Positions 14,466 to 21,678 of a DNA stretch of 27,179 nucleotides are shown in pieces. The stretch spans positions 1-27,179 of the forward strand of contig JANNFI010000079.1 of assembly GCA_031379665.1 (NCBI GenBank), given 5' to 3'. The notes beneath the pieces were generated by a model. The model was not told the origin of the DNA and did no database searches. It was given only the letters and a program-made list of their open reading frames with translations. The stretch's first letter is position 1; every line of letters begins with the position of its first letter. This DNA is from SZUA-254 sp031379665 (lineage in GTDB: Bacteria; Bacteroidota; Ignavibacteria; UBA10030; SZUA-254). Both the position numbers and the translations under genes were made by a program.

Positions 14466-17400
14466 ATGAAACTCTCACGCGCCATCCGTATATGCCTCAT
14501 TGTGTCCATCCTGTTCGCGACGAATGCTTCCGCCCAGGTCTACGAACTCATCGACCTTGGGATGCAGGATGCCAGGGACATCAGCGATTCAGGCGCGGTC
14601 GCCGGCTTCACCTGGGGGGGCGGGGACTACTTCTACGCATATCTGTGGGAGAATGGCGCACTTCGCAACCTCGGGCCTCTGGTTCCCGGCGGATCAAGGG
14701 TGGCGTACGGCGTCAACAACCGTAACCAGGTCGTGGGAAGCAGCTGGGTGCCCCCCAACGGGGGTCAGCGACGGGCAGTCCTCTGGGACAATTCCGTTAT
14801 AACCGACCTTGGGACCCCCGCAGGCTCGATGGCCGACGCGACCTCCATCAATGATTCGGGGCACGTCGTCGGCGGGGTGCATGACAGCGCCGTCGGCGGC
14901 CGGCCATTCCTCTGGAAGGACGGTATTTTGACCGACCTCGGAACGCTCGGCGGTCGCGGGTCGGGCGCCGCCGGGATCAACAATGCCGGACAGGTCGTTG
15001 GCAGTTCCTTCGTGAATGATACACTCGCCCACGCCTTCCTCTGGGAGAACGGCAGCATGTCCGATCTGGGAACCCTCGGAGGGTATCGCTCAGAAGCCGA
15101 AGCAATCAACAATGGTGGAGACGTTGTCGGTTATTCAGCCCTCATCGATTACGGCCATCATGTGGCGTTCCTCTACAGTGGCGGCGGAATGTCGAATCTC
15201 GGGTACATCGCGCCGGGCGATGGCTCCTTCGTGCCCTCGTCCTATGCCTATGATATCAATGACAACGGGGATGTCGTCGGTGAATCCTCGACCGGGATCT
15301 CAGTATCTCATGCCTTCGTCTGGAGGAACGGGGTGATGACTGATTTGAACAGTGTCGCCGACACCGCCGGCGGCTGGCTGCTCACCCGCCCGACGGGCAT
15401 CAACAATCGCGGCGACATCATCAGCTGGGCGAACCGCTACGGGTACCAGCAATCCGTGCTGTTAAAGAATTCATCCATAAGACTTACTAACCCCAGGGGA
15501 GGAGATCTCTGGATAGGCGGAGAAAAAAACACGATCAGGTGGATGTCCGGTCTCCCGGACGGTGCGGGTGTAGACCTTCAGTACAGCCTTGACAGCGGGC
15601 GAACCTGGAACGTCATCACCAACAACTATCCTGCGGACTCAGTGGGCTATGAGTGGAAGGTCCCGGATGGTCTTCATTCGCATTTTGCGTTTCTTCGGAT
15701 CCACGCCGCATCGGATCCGGACAAGGCCGACACCAGTGATCGCTTCCGCATCAGGGCGCTGGAAATGGTTCGCCGCAATCCCGACAGCACCTATACGAAA
15801 TTCCAGTTCGGCAGGGATTCATGGAGCTTTGCCAATAATTCAGCGGCCATGTGGCCCGAATCATGGTTTTCACAGTTTGCATATCGGAGTGGATTCGGCT
15901 ATGACCCATTCTTGAACGATCTCTATCCATCAGAGAGCCCGTTCGACAGCGCCAAGGGGTCCGATTTCCCGGACTGGCCCCTCTTCGTCAGGGCATTTGG
16001 AGAAAACGTTGCGTACCAGTGGGGCCCCGGACTGGGCTGGGATTACAACCAGCTGGCGACGGCGAAATGGAAAGCTATAAAGCGTAAATGGGTGGGATCG
16101 TGCAGTGGATTGTCGCTATCGGCCATTCTCGGTTTCGACGATCGGGAGCGCGTGGTTGACCGGTATCCGTCATACCCCGCCGGCGGGGACCTCTTTTCGG
16201 TTGGCATGACCGACAGCTTGCGTCTGGTGATCAACGAACTGTTTCAACATTGGGATGGTGCCCAACACCTCGCCTATGCCACGATTGCAGGGTCGACTAC
16301 CCCGCGCGAGCTGATCGCCGACCTGAGAGAGGTGTTTCTGGACGAGTACAACGATCATCGGTATCTCTACATCAATTGGATAAATGACAACGGGACCACA
16401 AGCGCGCACGCCGTCGTGCCGTATAGGCTGGAACGAGATAGCCTCGATGAGGGATGGTATACCGTGCATATCTACGACGTCAGTTATCCCGGCAGCATCT
16501 TTGAAACAGTCGAGATCGACAGTATCGGGAACATGGTGTACGCCCCAAGGTGGACCTCGAATGCGCTTAAGAAAGCATTTCTGATGGACCGGTCCAGCAC
16601 CTATCTGGTACCGCCAACCCGGGGCGCGGCCGTTTCCCGTCAGTTCCATCCGGCCGCCTCCGGAATCGGTGTAAACGGTATTGAGATTCGGCCCGAGCTT
16701 AATGCATTTGTCCGCATCGACCGATCTGCGGGAGGCTTTATCGAGTATGCTGAAGGGTCGCTCGTCGACAGCATCCCCGGGGGAATGTATTTTATTCCGC
16801 CGACGGCATCACCGTCACCGCCCGCCGTCTATACGGTCCCCGTGGACAGTTATTCCATAGCGCTGCGCGGATTCAGGGATAATCATGCAGGGATGTCAAT
16901 TTTCGTGTTCCGCACGGCGTACAGCTACGAGCGCTTCGATGCGGATTCGGGAGAGGCGGACCTGTTGAGTTTCAATAATGGCCTGGCCATCGGGAACCGG
17001 GACCCCGATCCCAAGCAGATCACGCTTGAATCGATCGGCGATGTGGGGGATGGCACCATGAAATACCGGTTCACCGGCATCACGCTCGATCAGGGCGACA
17101 GCGTGAGCATTGCGCAAAAGACCGGGGGCGAACTCACGCTCGTGAACCTGGGGCAGGCAAAGCTGGCTGATGTCTTCGCAAAGAGGGTGGGATACTACGA
17201 GCATACCGGAGCTTTCTACCACTCTGCGCTGGCCATTCCCGGCAACACGACCCTGTTCTTCAAGCAGGGAGATGACTCGTTCTCGACACTCCGGATCATG
17301 ATCGACAACGGTAACGACGGATCGATCGACGACTCTCTCATCGTGGCGAACCAGCTTACCTCCGTAGAAGACCGTGCCTCCGGGGTTATTCCCACGACCT

Positions 17401-17657
17401 ATATATTGTCTCCGAACTACCCCAACCCCTTCAACCCGACGACCACCATCGGTTACGGCGTCCCGTCGACGGGCCGCGTCTCGCTGAAGATCTTCGACGT
17501 CCTGGGCCGCGAGGTGACCACGCTGGTGGATGGTGTGACGGAGCCGGGGATGTACTCCGTGACGTGGGACGCGTCGGGTGAACCGGGCGGCGTCTACTTC
17601 TGCAGGATGCAGGCAGGGGAGACCGTTCAAACGATGAAGTTGATGTACGTGAGGTAG
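14466..17657 (+). CDS. Secreted T9SS substrate: HAF repeats, putative papain-like domain, C-terminal sorting domain
   Basis: A 1063-residue exported protein. Residues 1-24 are a signal peptide ending ASA-Q. Residues 25-335 hold about six HAF repeats (pattern FLWENG..sDLGTLGG...aINn.GdVVG). Residues 338-430 form an Ig-like module (LTNPRGGDLW...YSLDSGRTW). Residues about 455-720 contain Cys546 in GSCSGLS, His648 in TSAHAVVPY and Asp671 in IYDVSYPG, in the order of a papain-like triad. Residues 981-1063 are a T9SS sorting domain (YPNPFNPTTTI to the C-terminal YVR). The ATG at 14466 is chosen because the signal peptide begins there; the in-frame ATG at 14391 would bury it. Function is unknown; peptidase activity is inference. 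Confidence 0.88.
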   Translation: MKLSRAIRICLIVSILFATNASAQVYELIDLGMQDARDISDSGAVAGFTWGGGDYFYAYLWENGALRNLGPLVPGGSRVAYGVNNRNQVVGSSWVPPNGGQRRAVLWDNSVITDLGTPAGSMADATSINDSGHVVGGVHDSAVGGRPFLWKDGILTDLGTLGGRGSGAAGINNAGQVVGSSFVNDTLAHAFLWENGSMSDLGTLGGYRSEAEAINNGGDVVGYSALIDYGHHVAFLYSGGGMSNLGYIAPGDGSFVPSSYAYDINDNGDVVGESSTGISVSHAFVWRNGVMTDLNSVADTAGGWLLTRPTGINNRGDIISWANRYGYQQSVLLKNSSIRLTNPRGGDLWIGGEKNTIRWMSGLPDGAGVDLQYSLDSGRTWNVITNNYPADSVGYEWKVPDGLHSHFAFLRIHAASDPDKADTSDRFRIRALEMVRRNPDSTYTKFQFGRDSWSFANNSAAMWPESWFSQFAYRSGFGYDPFLNDLYPSESPFDSAKGSDFPDWPLFVRAFGENVAYQWGPGLGWDYNQLATAKWKAIKRKWVGSCSGLSLSAILGFDDRERVVDRYPSYPAGGDLFSVGMTDSLRLVINELFQHWDGAQHLAYATIAGSTTPRELIADLREVFLDEYNDHRYLYINWINDNGTTSAHAVVPYRLERDSLDEGWYTVHIYDVSYPGSIFETVEIDSIGNMVYAPRWTSNALKKAFLMDRSSTYLVPPTRGAAVSRQFHPAASGIGVNGIEIRPELNAFVRIDRSAGGFIEYAEGSLVDSIPGGMYFIPPTASPSPPAVYTVPVDSYSIALRGFRDNHAGMSIFVFRTAYSYERFDADSGEADLLSFNNGLAIGNRDPDPKQITLESIGDVGDGTMKYRFTGITLDQGDSVSIAQKTGGELTLVNLGQAKLADVFAKRVGYYEHTGAFYHSALAIPGNTTLFFKQGDDSFSTLRIMIDNGNDGSIDDSLIVANQLTSVEDRASGVIPTTYILSPNYPNPFNPTTTIGYGVPSTGRVSLKIFDVLGREVTTLVDGVTEPGMYSVTWDASGEPGGVYFCRMQAGETVQTMKLMYVR

Positions 17658-17681
17658 GATTCCCGTGCCATACGCTCCTCC

Positions 17682-17713
17682 AGAGCCCCGGCCATCTGAA
17701 CGGCCGGGGCTCT
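17682..17713 (+). terminator. Rho-independent terminator after the T9SS-substrate gene
   Basis: A perfect 12-bp stem (AGAGCCCCGGCC with GGCCGGGGCTCT) around an 8-nt loop is followed by ATATTTTG. It begins 25 bp after the stop at 17657 and insulates that gene from the tRNA gene. The T-tract is short but the stem is strong. Confidence 0.85.
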
Positions 17714-17733
17714 ATATTTTGAAGCCCGGGGGT

Positions 17734-17762
17734 TTGATTCCGTGGCGATGGATGCGTATATT
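17734..17762 (+). promoter_or_regulatory. Promoter of the tRNA-Pro gene
   Basis: TTGATT (17734-17739), exactly 17 nt, then TATATT (17757-17762), ending 10 nt before the mature tRNA 5' end. As a stable-RNA promoter with a known product boundary it is a useful reference for the promoter form used in this genome. Confidence 0.65.
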
Positions 17763-17772
17763 TCATTCCCTT

Positions 17773-17847
17773 CGGGATGTAGCGCAGCCCGGTTAGCGCG
17801 CCTGCCTTGGGCGCAGGAGGTCCCGGGTTCGAATCCCGGCATCCCGA
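17773..17847 (+). tRNA. tRNA-Pro (anticodon UGG)
   Basis: The 75-nt cloverleaf is complete. The 7-bp acceptor stem CGGGATG/CATCCCG is perfectly paired, the D stem is GCGC/GCGC, and the anticodon stem CCTGC/GCAGG surrounds the loop CTTGGGC with anticodon TGG. The variable loop is AGGTC and the T arm CCGGG-TTCGAAT-CCCGG is perfect. The discriminator base is A. The CCA end is not encoded (CAA follows) and must be added enzymatically. Confidence 0.97.
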
Positions 17848-17923
17848 CAACGAACGAACCAAACCCGTACCACCGATCGACGAGAATTCATCCCCGGCTC
17901 CCCACTCACACCCTACGATAACG

Positions 17924-18853
17924 ATGACACCCAACGTCCCCAAATCCCTCAAAAACTTCGCGACCGTCACGACACTCTTCATCCTGACACTCGTCCTCAC
18001 TCCGACCCAATCACCCGCCCAGGTCGCGTTCATTTCCGACCGGGGAGGGGAAATGGACATATACACCTTCGACACCGACACGAGCGCGATTCGAAAGGTG
18101 ACCGCGCCGGGCGAAGTGGAGTACGGCGTCACGTGGTCGAAGGATGGGAAGTACCTCTACTTCATCAGGTACAAGGAAGGCGATCAGAACATCTGGAGGA
18201 TCACGCCGGACGGGGAAGGCCTCGAGCGGATCACCGAGGGCACGCACCAGCGAAACATCAACGACATCTCGCCGGACGGCAAACGGATTCTTCTCAACTC
18301 AAAGCGCGAAAACCCGCAGGGCGATACCTACGCGATGGACATCGACGGGAAGAACGTGAAGCGGATCACCGATAACGCTTTCTTCGAGGCGGGCGCCGTG
18401 TTCGCGCCCGACGGCAAGTCCGTGGTCGTCAGTGTGGCGATCACATCCTCGAAAGGCCCTGAGAGCCCGGGCAACGCCGAGCTCTTCCGGTTCGACCTCG
18501 ACGGGAAGGAATTGAAACGACTCACGAAGACCGACAGCACCTTCGACGCCCTCCCAGCCTTCTCGCCGGACGGGAAGCGCCTCGCCTATCACGGTTGCAA
18601 GACCGGCGAGTGCGCAATAATCGTAATGGACCTCGCCTCCGGTTCGAGCGTCAATGTGACGAACGGCGACCCCGACAGCCGGTGGCCGAGGTGGAGCCCC
18701 GACGGGAAATGGATAGCGTATACCCGCTCGGAGAAGGGGAACACCGACGTCTGGATCGTCCGGCCGGACGGCTCGGGGAGGCGGGCGTTCATCGTGGGCC
18801 CCGGCCGCGATGAGATCGCCGCCTTTGGGCCCCGCTCGGTGAAGATGCCCTGA
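17924..18853 (+). CDS. Secreted TolB-like beta-propeller (PD40 repeat) protein
   Basis: A 309-residue exported protein. Residues 1-33 are a signal peptide (hydrophobic TTLFILTLVLTP, ending SPAQ). The rest consists of PD40/WD40-like repeats with the recurring SPDGK turn: WSKDGKYLYF, SPDGKRILLNS, APDGKSVVVSV, SPDGKRLAYHG and SPDGKWIAYTR. It is therefore a five- to six-bladed propeller like the C-domain of TolB, but it lacks the TolB N-terminal domain and any Pal partner. The frame stays open back into the tRNA gene, so the ATG at 17924, where the signal peptide begins, is the only sensible start. The SdpI-family gene follows after 31 bp. The binding partner is unknown. Confidence 0.88.
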   Translation: MTPNVPKSLKNFATVTTLFILTLVLTPTQSPAQVAFISDRGGEMDIYTFDTDTSAIRKVTAPGEVEYGVTWSKDGKYLYFIRYKEGDQNIWRITPDGEGLERITEGTHQRNINDISPDGKRILLNSKRENPQGDTYAMDIDGKNVKRITDNAFFEAGAVFAPDGKSVVVSVAITSSKGPESPGNAELFRFDLDGKELKRLTKTDSTFDALPAFSPDGKRLAYHGCKTGECAIIVMDLASGSSVNVTNGDPDSRWPRWSPDGKWIAYTRSEKGNTDVWIVRPDGSGRRAFIVGPGRDEIAAFGPRSVKMP

Positions 18854-18884
18854 GCCCGCCGGAGCCGCCGAACCCACCGCACCA

Positions 18885-19529
18885 ATGAAACACCGCGCGC
18901 TGATATTCTGGGGGATCGTGGCGCTGGCAGTGGCCGTCAGTGCGATCGCCTGGGACCGCCTCCCCGATCCGATGGACTCACACTGGAACGCGCGCGGCGA
19001 AGCCGACGACACCATCTCGAAATTCTGGGGCCTCGCCCTGATGCCGCTGGTCCTCTCCGCGATGGTCCTCATCGCGGTGCTGATCCCGAAGATCGATCCG
19101 CTGAACAAGAACATCGAACTCTTCCGGAAGTATTACGACGGCTTCATGCTGATGCTGCTGCTGTTCATGCTCGTGGTCCACGTGTTCCTCGTGCTCTGGA
19201 ACCTCGGTACCCGCATCAGTCCGAACGCCATCTTCCCTCCGGCGCTGGCGGCCCTCTTCTACGCCGTCGGCGTGTTGTGCGGCGCGGCGAAGCGCAACTG
19301 GTTCATCGGCATCCGGACCCCCTGGACGCTCAGCAGCGATACGGTCTGGGACAAAACCCACCAGAAGGCGCGTGTACTCTTCAAGGCCGCGGCGTTCCTG
19401 ATCCTGGCCGGGTCTTTCATCGGCGAGTATGCCGTGTACGTCCTCCTCGCCGTCATCATCCCCCTCGTCATCTATCTCGTGGTTTACTCCTACCTCGAAT
19501 ACCGACGCGAACAGCACGCCCACGCATAG
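18885..19529 (+). CDS. SdpI/DUF1648-family integral membrane protein
   Basis: A 214-residue inner-membrane protein. TM1 (about 6-24) leads into the DUF1648 hallmark LPDPMDSHWNARGEAD. Helices follow at about 47-66, 87-108 and 115-138. The SdpI signature is NWFIGIRTPWTLSSDTVWDKTH (about 138-159), and two last helices lie at about 168-205. In Bacillus subtilis, SdpI gives immunity to the SDP toxin and relays the signal to the SdpR repressor. Most family members, including this one, have no nearby SdpC or SdpR and their role is unknown. It is probably cotranscribed with the PD40 protein 31 bp upstream. Confidence 0.87.
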   Translation: MKHRALIFWGIVALAVAVSAIAWDRLPDPMDSHWNARGEADDTISKFWGLALMPLVLSAMVLIAVLIPKIDPLNKNIELFRKYYDGFMLMLLLFMLVVHVFLVLWNLGTRISPNAIFPPALAALFYAVGVLCGAAKRNWFIGIRTPWTLSSDTVWDKTHQKARVLFKAAAFLILAGSFIGEYAVYVLLAVIIPLVIYLVVYSYLEYRREQHAHA

Positions 19530-19620
19530 CCGGACCATCCTCCCCGATTTTCCCGATTCCAGCGCGTATCACCGGATAAAAAACGACCTGTGCCGGCGAT
19601 CAACGGCCAGTTGCCCAATA

Positions 19621-19649
19621 TTGCATCTATTGATGCGATTCCTTACCTT
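19621..19649 (+). promoter_or_regulatory. Candidate promoter with overlapping inverted repeat, upstream of the CheY-like gene
   Basis: TTGCAT (19621-19626), 17 nt and TACCTT (19644-19649) precede the receiver gene with a leader of about 35 nt. An inverted repeat, ATTGCATC-TATT-GATGCGAT (19620-19639, one G-T mismatch), overlaps the -35 element and spacer and could be an operator. Confidence 0.35.
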
Positions 19650-19690
19650 GCCCCCACTAAAATCACCGGTATTTATTACAGGAATAGCAG

Positions 19691-20059
19691 ATGTCAGAGA
19701 AAAGCAGGATCCTGATCGTTGACGACGAGGACGCGCTCCGCACGATTCTAAGCAGCGAGCTCGCCGGCGCCGGTTATGAAGTGGCAACGGCCGCCGACGG
19801 GGAAGAGGGCGTCACGGAGGTCAAGAACAGGAAGTTCGATCTGGTCCTCCTCGACATCAAGATGCCGAAACTCGACGGTTTTGAAGTGCTGAAGTACATC
19901 AAGAAAGAGCACCCCGGCGTAAAGGTCATCATGCTGACCGGCTTCGCCGACCTGAAAAACGCCATCGAATCGAAGAAATATGGCGCTGAGGATTTCGTCA
20001 GCAAACCGTACGACCTGGTAGACCTCCTGACAACGATCGAACGTGTACTGAGCGAGTAA
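19691..20059 (+). CDS. CheY-like single-domain response regulator
   Basis: A 122-residue stand-alone receiver with no output domain. The acidic pair Asp11-Asp12, phospho-acceptor Asp55 in LVLLDIKMP, Thr83 in MLTGFAD and Lys105 in SKPYD complete the phosphorylation site. GGAAT ahead of the ATG may serve as a Shine-Dalgarno sequence. It ends 13 bp before the NtrC-type regulator, whose receiver it closely resembles in the segment ADLKnAiESkKyGA..vSKPYD, suggesting a duplication. It may act as a phosphate sink or intermediate for that regulator. No kinase gene is adjacent. Confidence 0.92.
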   Translation: MSEKSRILIVDDEDALRTILSSELAGAGYEVATAADGEEGVTEVKNRKFDLVLLDIKMPKLDGFEVLKYIKKEHPGVKVIMLTGFADLKNAIESKKYGAEDFVSKPYDLVDLLTTIERVLSE

Positions 20060-20072
20060 TTCCCGAACAGCA

Positions 20073-21431
20073 ATGGGCCAGCGTTATCAGGTCCTCATCG
20101 TCGACGATGAAATCTCGCTGACCGAGCTCCTCAGGGAAGAGCTCGAAGAGATCGGTCACTTCGAAGTCACCCTCGCCTACGATGGCGCCGAAGCCATCAA
20201 CCTCATTCAGAAAAGCCTCTACGACGTCGTCCTCCTCGACATGAAGATGCCGAGGGTGGACGGGAGCGAAGTGCTCAAGTTCATTCAGGAGCATTCGCCC
20301 TCTTCGCAGGTGATAATCCTCTCGCAGTACGCCGACCTCAAGATGGCGGTCGAGAGCACCAAGCTCGGTGCGTACGAGGTCCTGAGCAAGCCGTACGACT
20401 TCGACCAGGTGGAGCAGACGATCGCCCGCGCGATCGAACGCAAGAAGCTCACGATCGACAACGCCCTTCTGAAGAACGAGCTCTCCCGAAAGACCAACGC
20501 GTTTGAGATCATCGGGAGCGGCGAGCTCTTCCAGAAGGCGGTGGAAGCCGCAAAGCGCGTTGCCGCCACCGACTCGATCGTGCTCATCACGGGGCCGAGC
20601 GGCAGTGGCAAGGACCTGATCGCGCAGCTGATCCACCGGACGAGCCCCCGGAAGGACAGGCCTTTCGTCCCGGTCAACTGTTCCTCCATCCCCGACACCC
20701 TCCTGGAGAGCGAACTCTTCGGGCACGAGAAGGGCTCCTTCACGAACGCGTACACCGCCAAGACGGGCCTCGTCGAGGTCGCCAACGGAGGGACCCTCTT
20801 CCTCGACGAGGTGGGGGATATCTCACAGGTGATCCAGCCGAAAATGCTGCGGTTCCTCGAAACGGGGGATTTCCGTAGGGTCGGCGCCACCAACGAAATG
20901 AAGGCCGACGTGCGGGTCGTGTCCGCGACGAACAAGAACCTCGAGGAGGAGGTCCGCGCCGGACGGTTTCGCGAAGACCTGCTGTATCGACTCAATGTCA
21001 TCGCTATCCAGTTGCCGGCGCTGAAGGACCACCCCGAGGACATCCCGGCGCTCGTCGAGTTTTTCCTCCGGAAGAAGGGATCGATGAAGCAATTGAAGAC
21101 GCTCACGCCCCGCGCGATGGAGCTCTTTATGGCGTACGACTGGCCCGGAAACGTCCGCGAACTCGAGCACACCATCGAGGGGGCGGTGATCATGTCGCCC
21201 GGGCAGGAGATCGACGTCGACGACCTGAGGATCGCCGACCGGCGGGGCTCGTCCGGCGCCGGTTCAGCCGGGGCCTCCGGCGTCCTCACCATCGAAGACA
21301 TGGAACGCGAACACATCGCCCGGGTCCTCAGGATGTTCGAGGGAAACCGGAAGAAGACCGCCGCCGCGCTGAACATCAGTGAAAAGGGACTTTACCTCAA
21401 GATTAAAGAGTACAAGCTCGACGGGGAGTAG
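20073..21431 (+). CDS. NtrC-family response regulator with variant GAFTGA loop
   Basis: A 452-residue activator with three domains. The receiver (1-120) has phospho-acceptor Asp56 and Lys106. The AAA+ domain (about 146-375) has Walker A GPSGSGKD (174-181), Walker B TLFLDE (241-246) and the arginine-finger region GRFREDLLYRLNV. The Fis-type HTH is at the C-terminus (NRKKTAAALNISEKGLYLKIKEY). AAA+ activators of this class remodel sigma-54 polymerase through the GAFTGA loop; here the loop reads GSFTNA (221-226), keeping Phe-Thr but changing the second and fifth residues. A Gly/Ser/Ala-rich linker (about 391-407) joins AAA+ to the HTH. Cotranscribed with the CheY-like gene. No sigma-54 promoter was found nearby. 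Confidence 0.93.
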   Translation: MGQRYQVLIVDDEISLTELLREELEEIGHFEVTLAYDGAEAINLIQKSLYDVVLLDMKMPRVDGSEVLKFIQEHSPSSQVIILSQYADLKMAVESTKLGAYEVLSKPYDFDQVEQTIARAIERKKLTIDNALLKNELSRKTNAFEIIGSGELFQKAVEAAKRVAATDSIVLITGPSGSGKDLIAQLIHRTSPRKDRPFVPVNCSSIPDTLLESELFGHEKGSFTNAYTAKTGLVEVANGGTLFLDEVGDISQVIQPKMLRFLETGDFRRVGATNEMKADVRVVSATNKNLEEEVRAGRFREDLLYRLNVIAIQLPALKDHPEDIPALVEFFLRKKGSMKQLKTLTPRAMELFMAYDWPGNVRELEHTIEGAVIMSPGQEIDVDDLRIADRRGSSGAGSAGASGVLTIEDMEREHIARVLRMFEGNRKKTAAALNISEKGLYLKIKEYKLDGE

Positions 21432-21609
21432 CCCCGCGACGTGTGCTCCCAAGCTCTCCTCTACCTCCATTTCCGCTGCATCGTTGAGGTCAGAATCACT
21501 CGGATCCTCAATCCGAAATATATAAAGCCTTTTTAGTCATTTTACCTCAGATTAATCAATATATAAGGCCTCATAATTATATGAAATAGACGTTAGAGTG
21601 AAATAGTGG

Positions 21610-21638
21610 TTGATAATAAGTATATTTCATTATATATT
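21610..21638 (+). promoter_or_regulatory. Candidate promoter of the AbiE-like pair
   Basis: TTGATA (21610-21615), a 17-nt spacer and TATATT (21633-21638) sit in a very AT-rich stretch (the 60 bases 21601-21660 contain only 12 G/C). The predicted start near 21645 lies inside the perfect palindrome at 21643-21658. Confidence 0.6.
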
Positions 21639-21642
21639 GTAT

Positions 21643-21658
21643 TTCACAATATTGTGAA
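21643..21658. promoter_or_regulatory. Perfect 16-bp palindrome, candidate operator for autoregulation
   Basis: TTCACAATATTGTGAA is a perfect inverted repeat covering the predicted transcription start, 20 bp before the antitoxin ATG. Related half-sites surround it: GTGAAAT at 21598-21604, ATTTCAT at 21624-21630 and GTGAAAAT at 21671-21678. TAGAGTGAAA occurs twice, at 21594-21603 and 21667-21676. AbiEi antitoxins are known to repress their own promoters through inverted repeats, so an operator is a reasonable inference. Confidence 0.55.
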
Positions 21659-21678
21659 TGTGCTAATAGAGTGAAAAT

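Noticed and set aside
19611..19634. Possible sigma-54 -24/-12 promoter before the CheY-like gene
   Set aside because: TTGCCC and TTGC are separated by 4 nt rather than 5 and the -24 GG is missing, so it does not fit the consensus.
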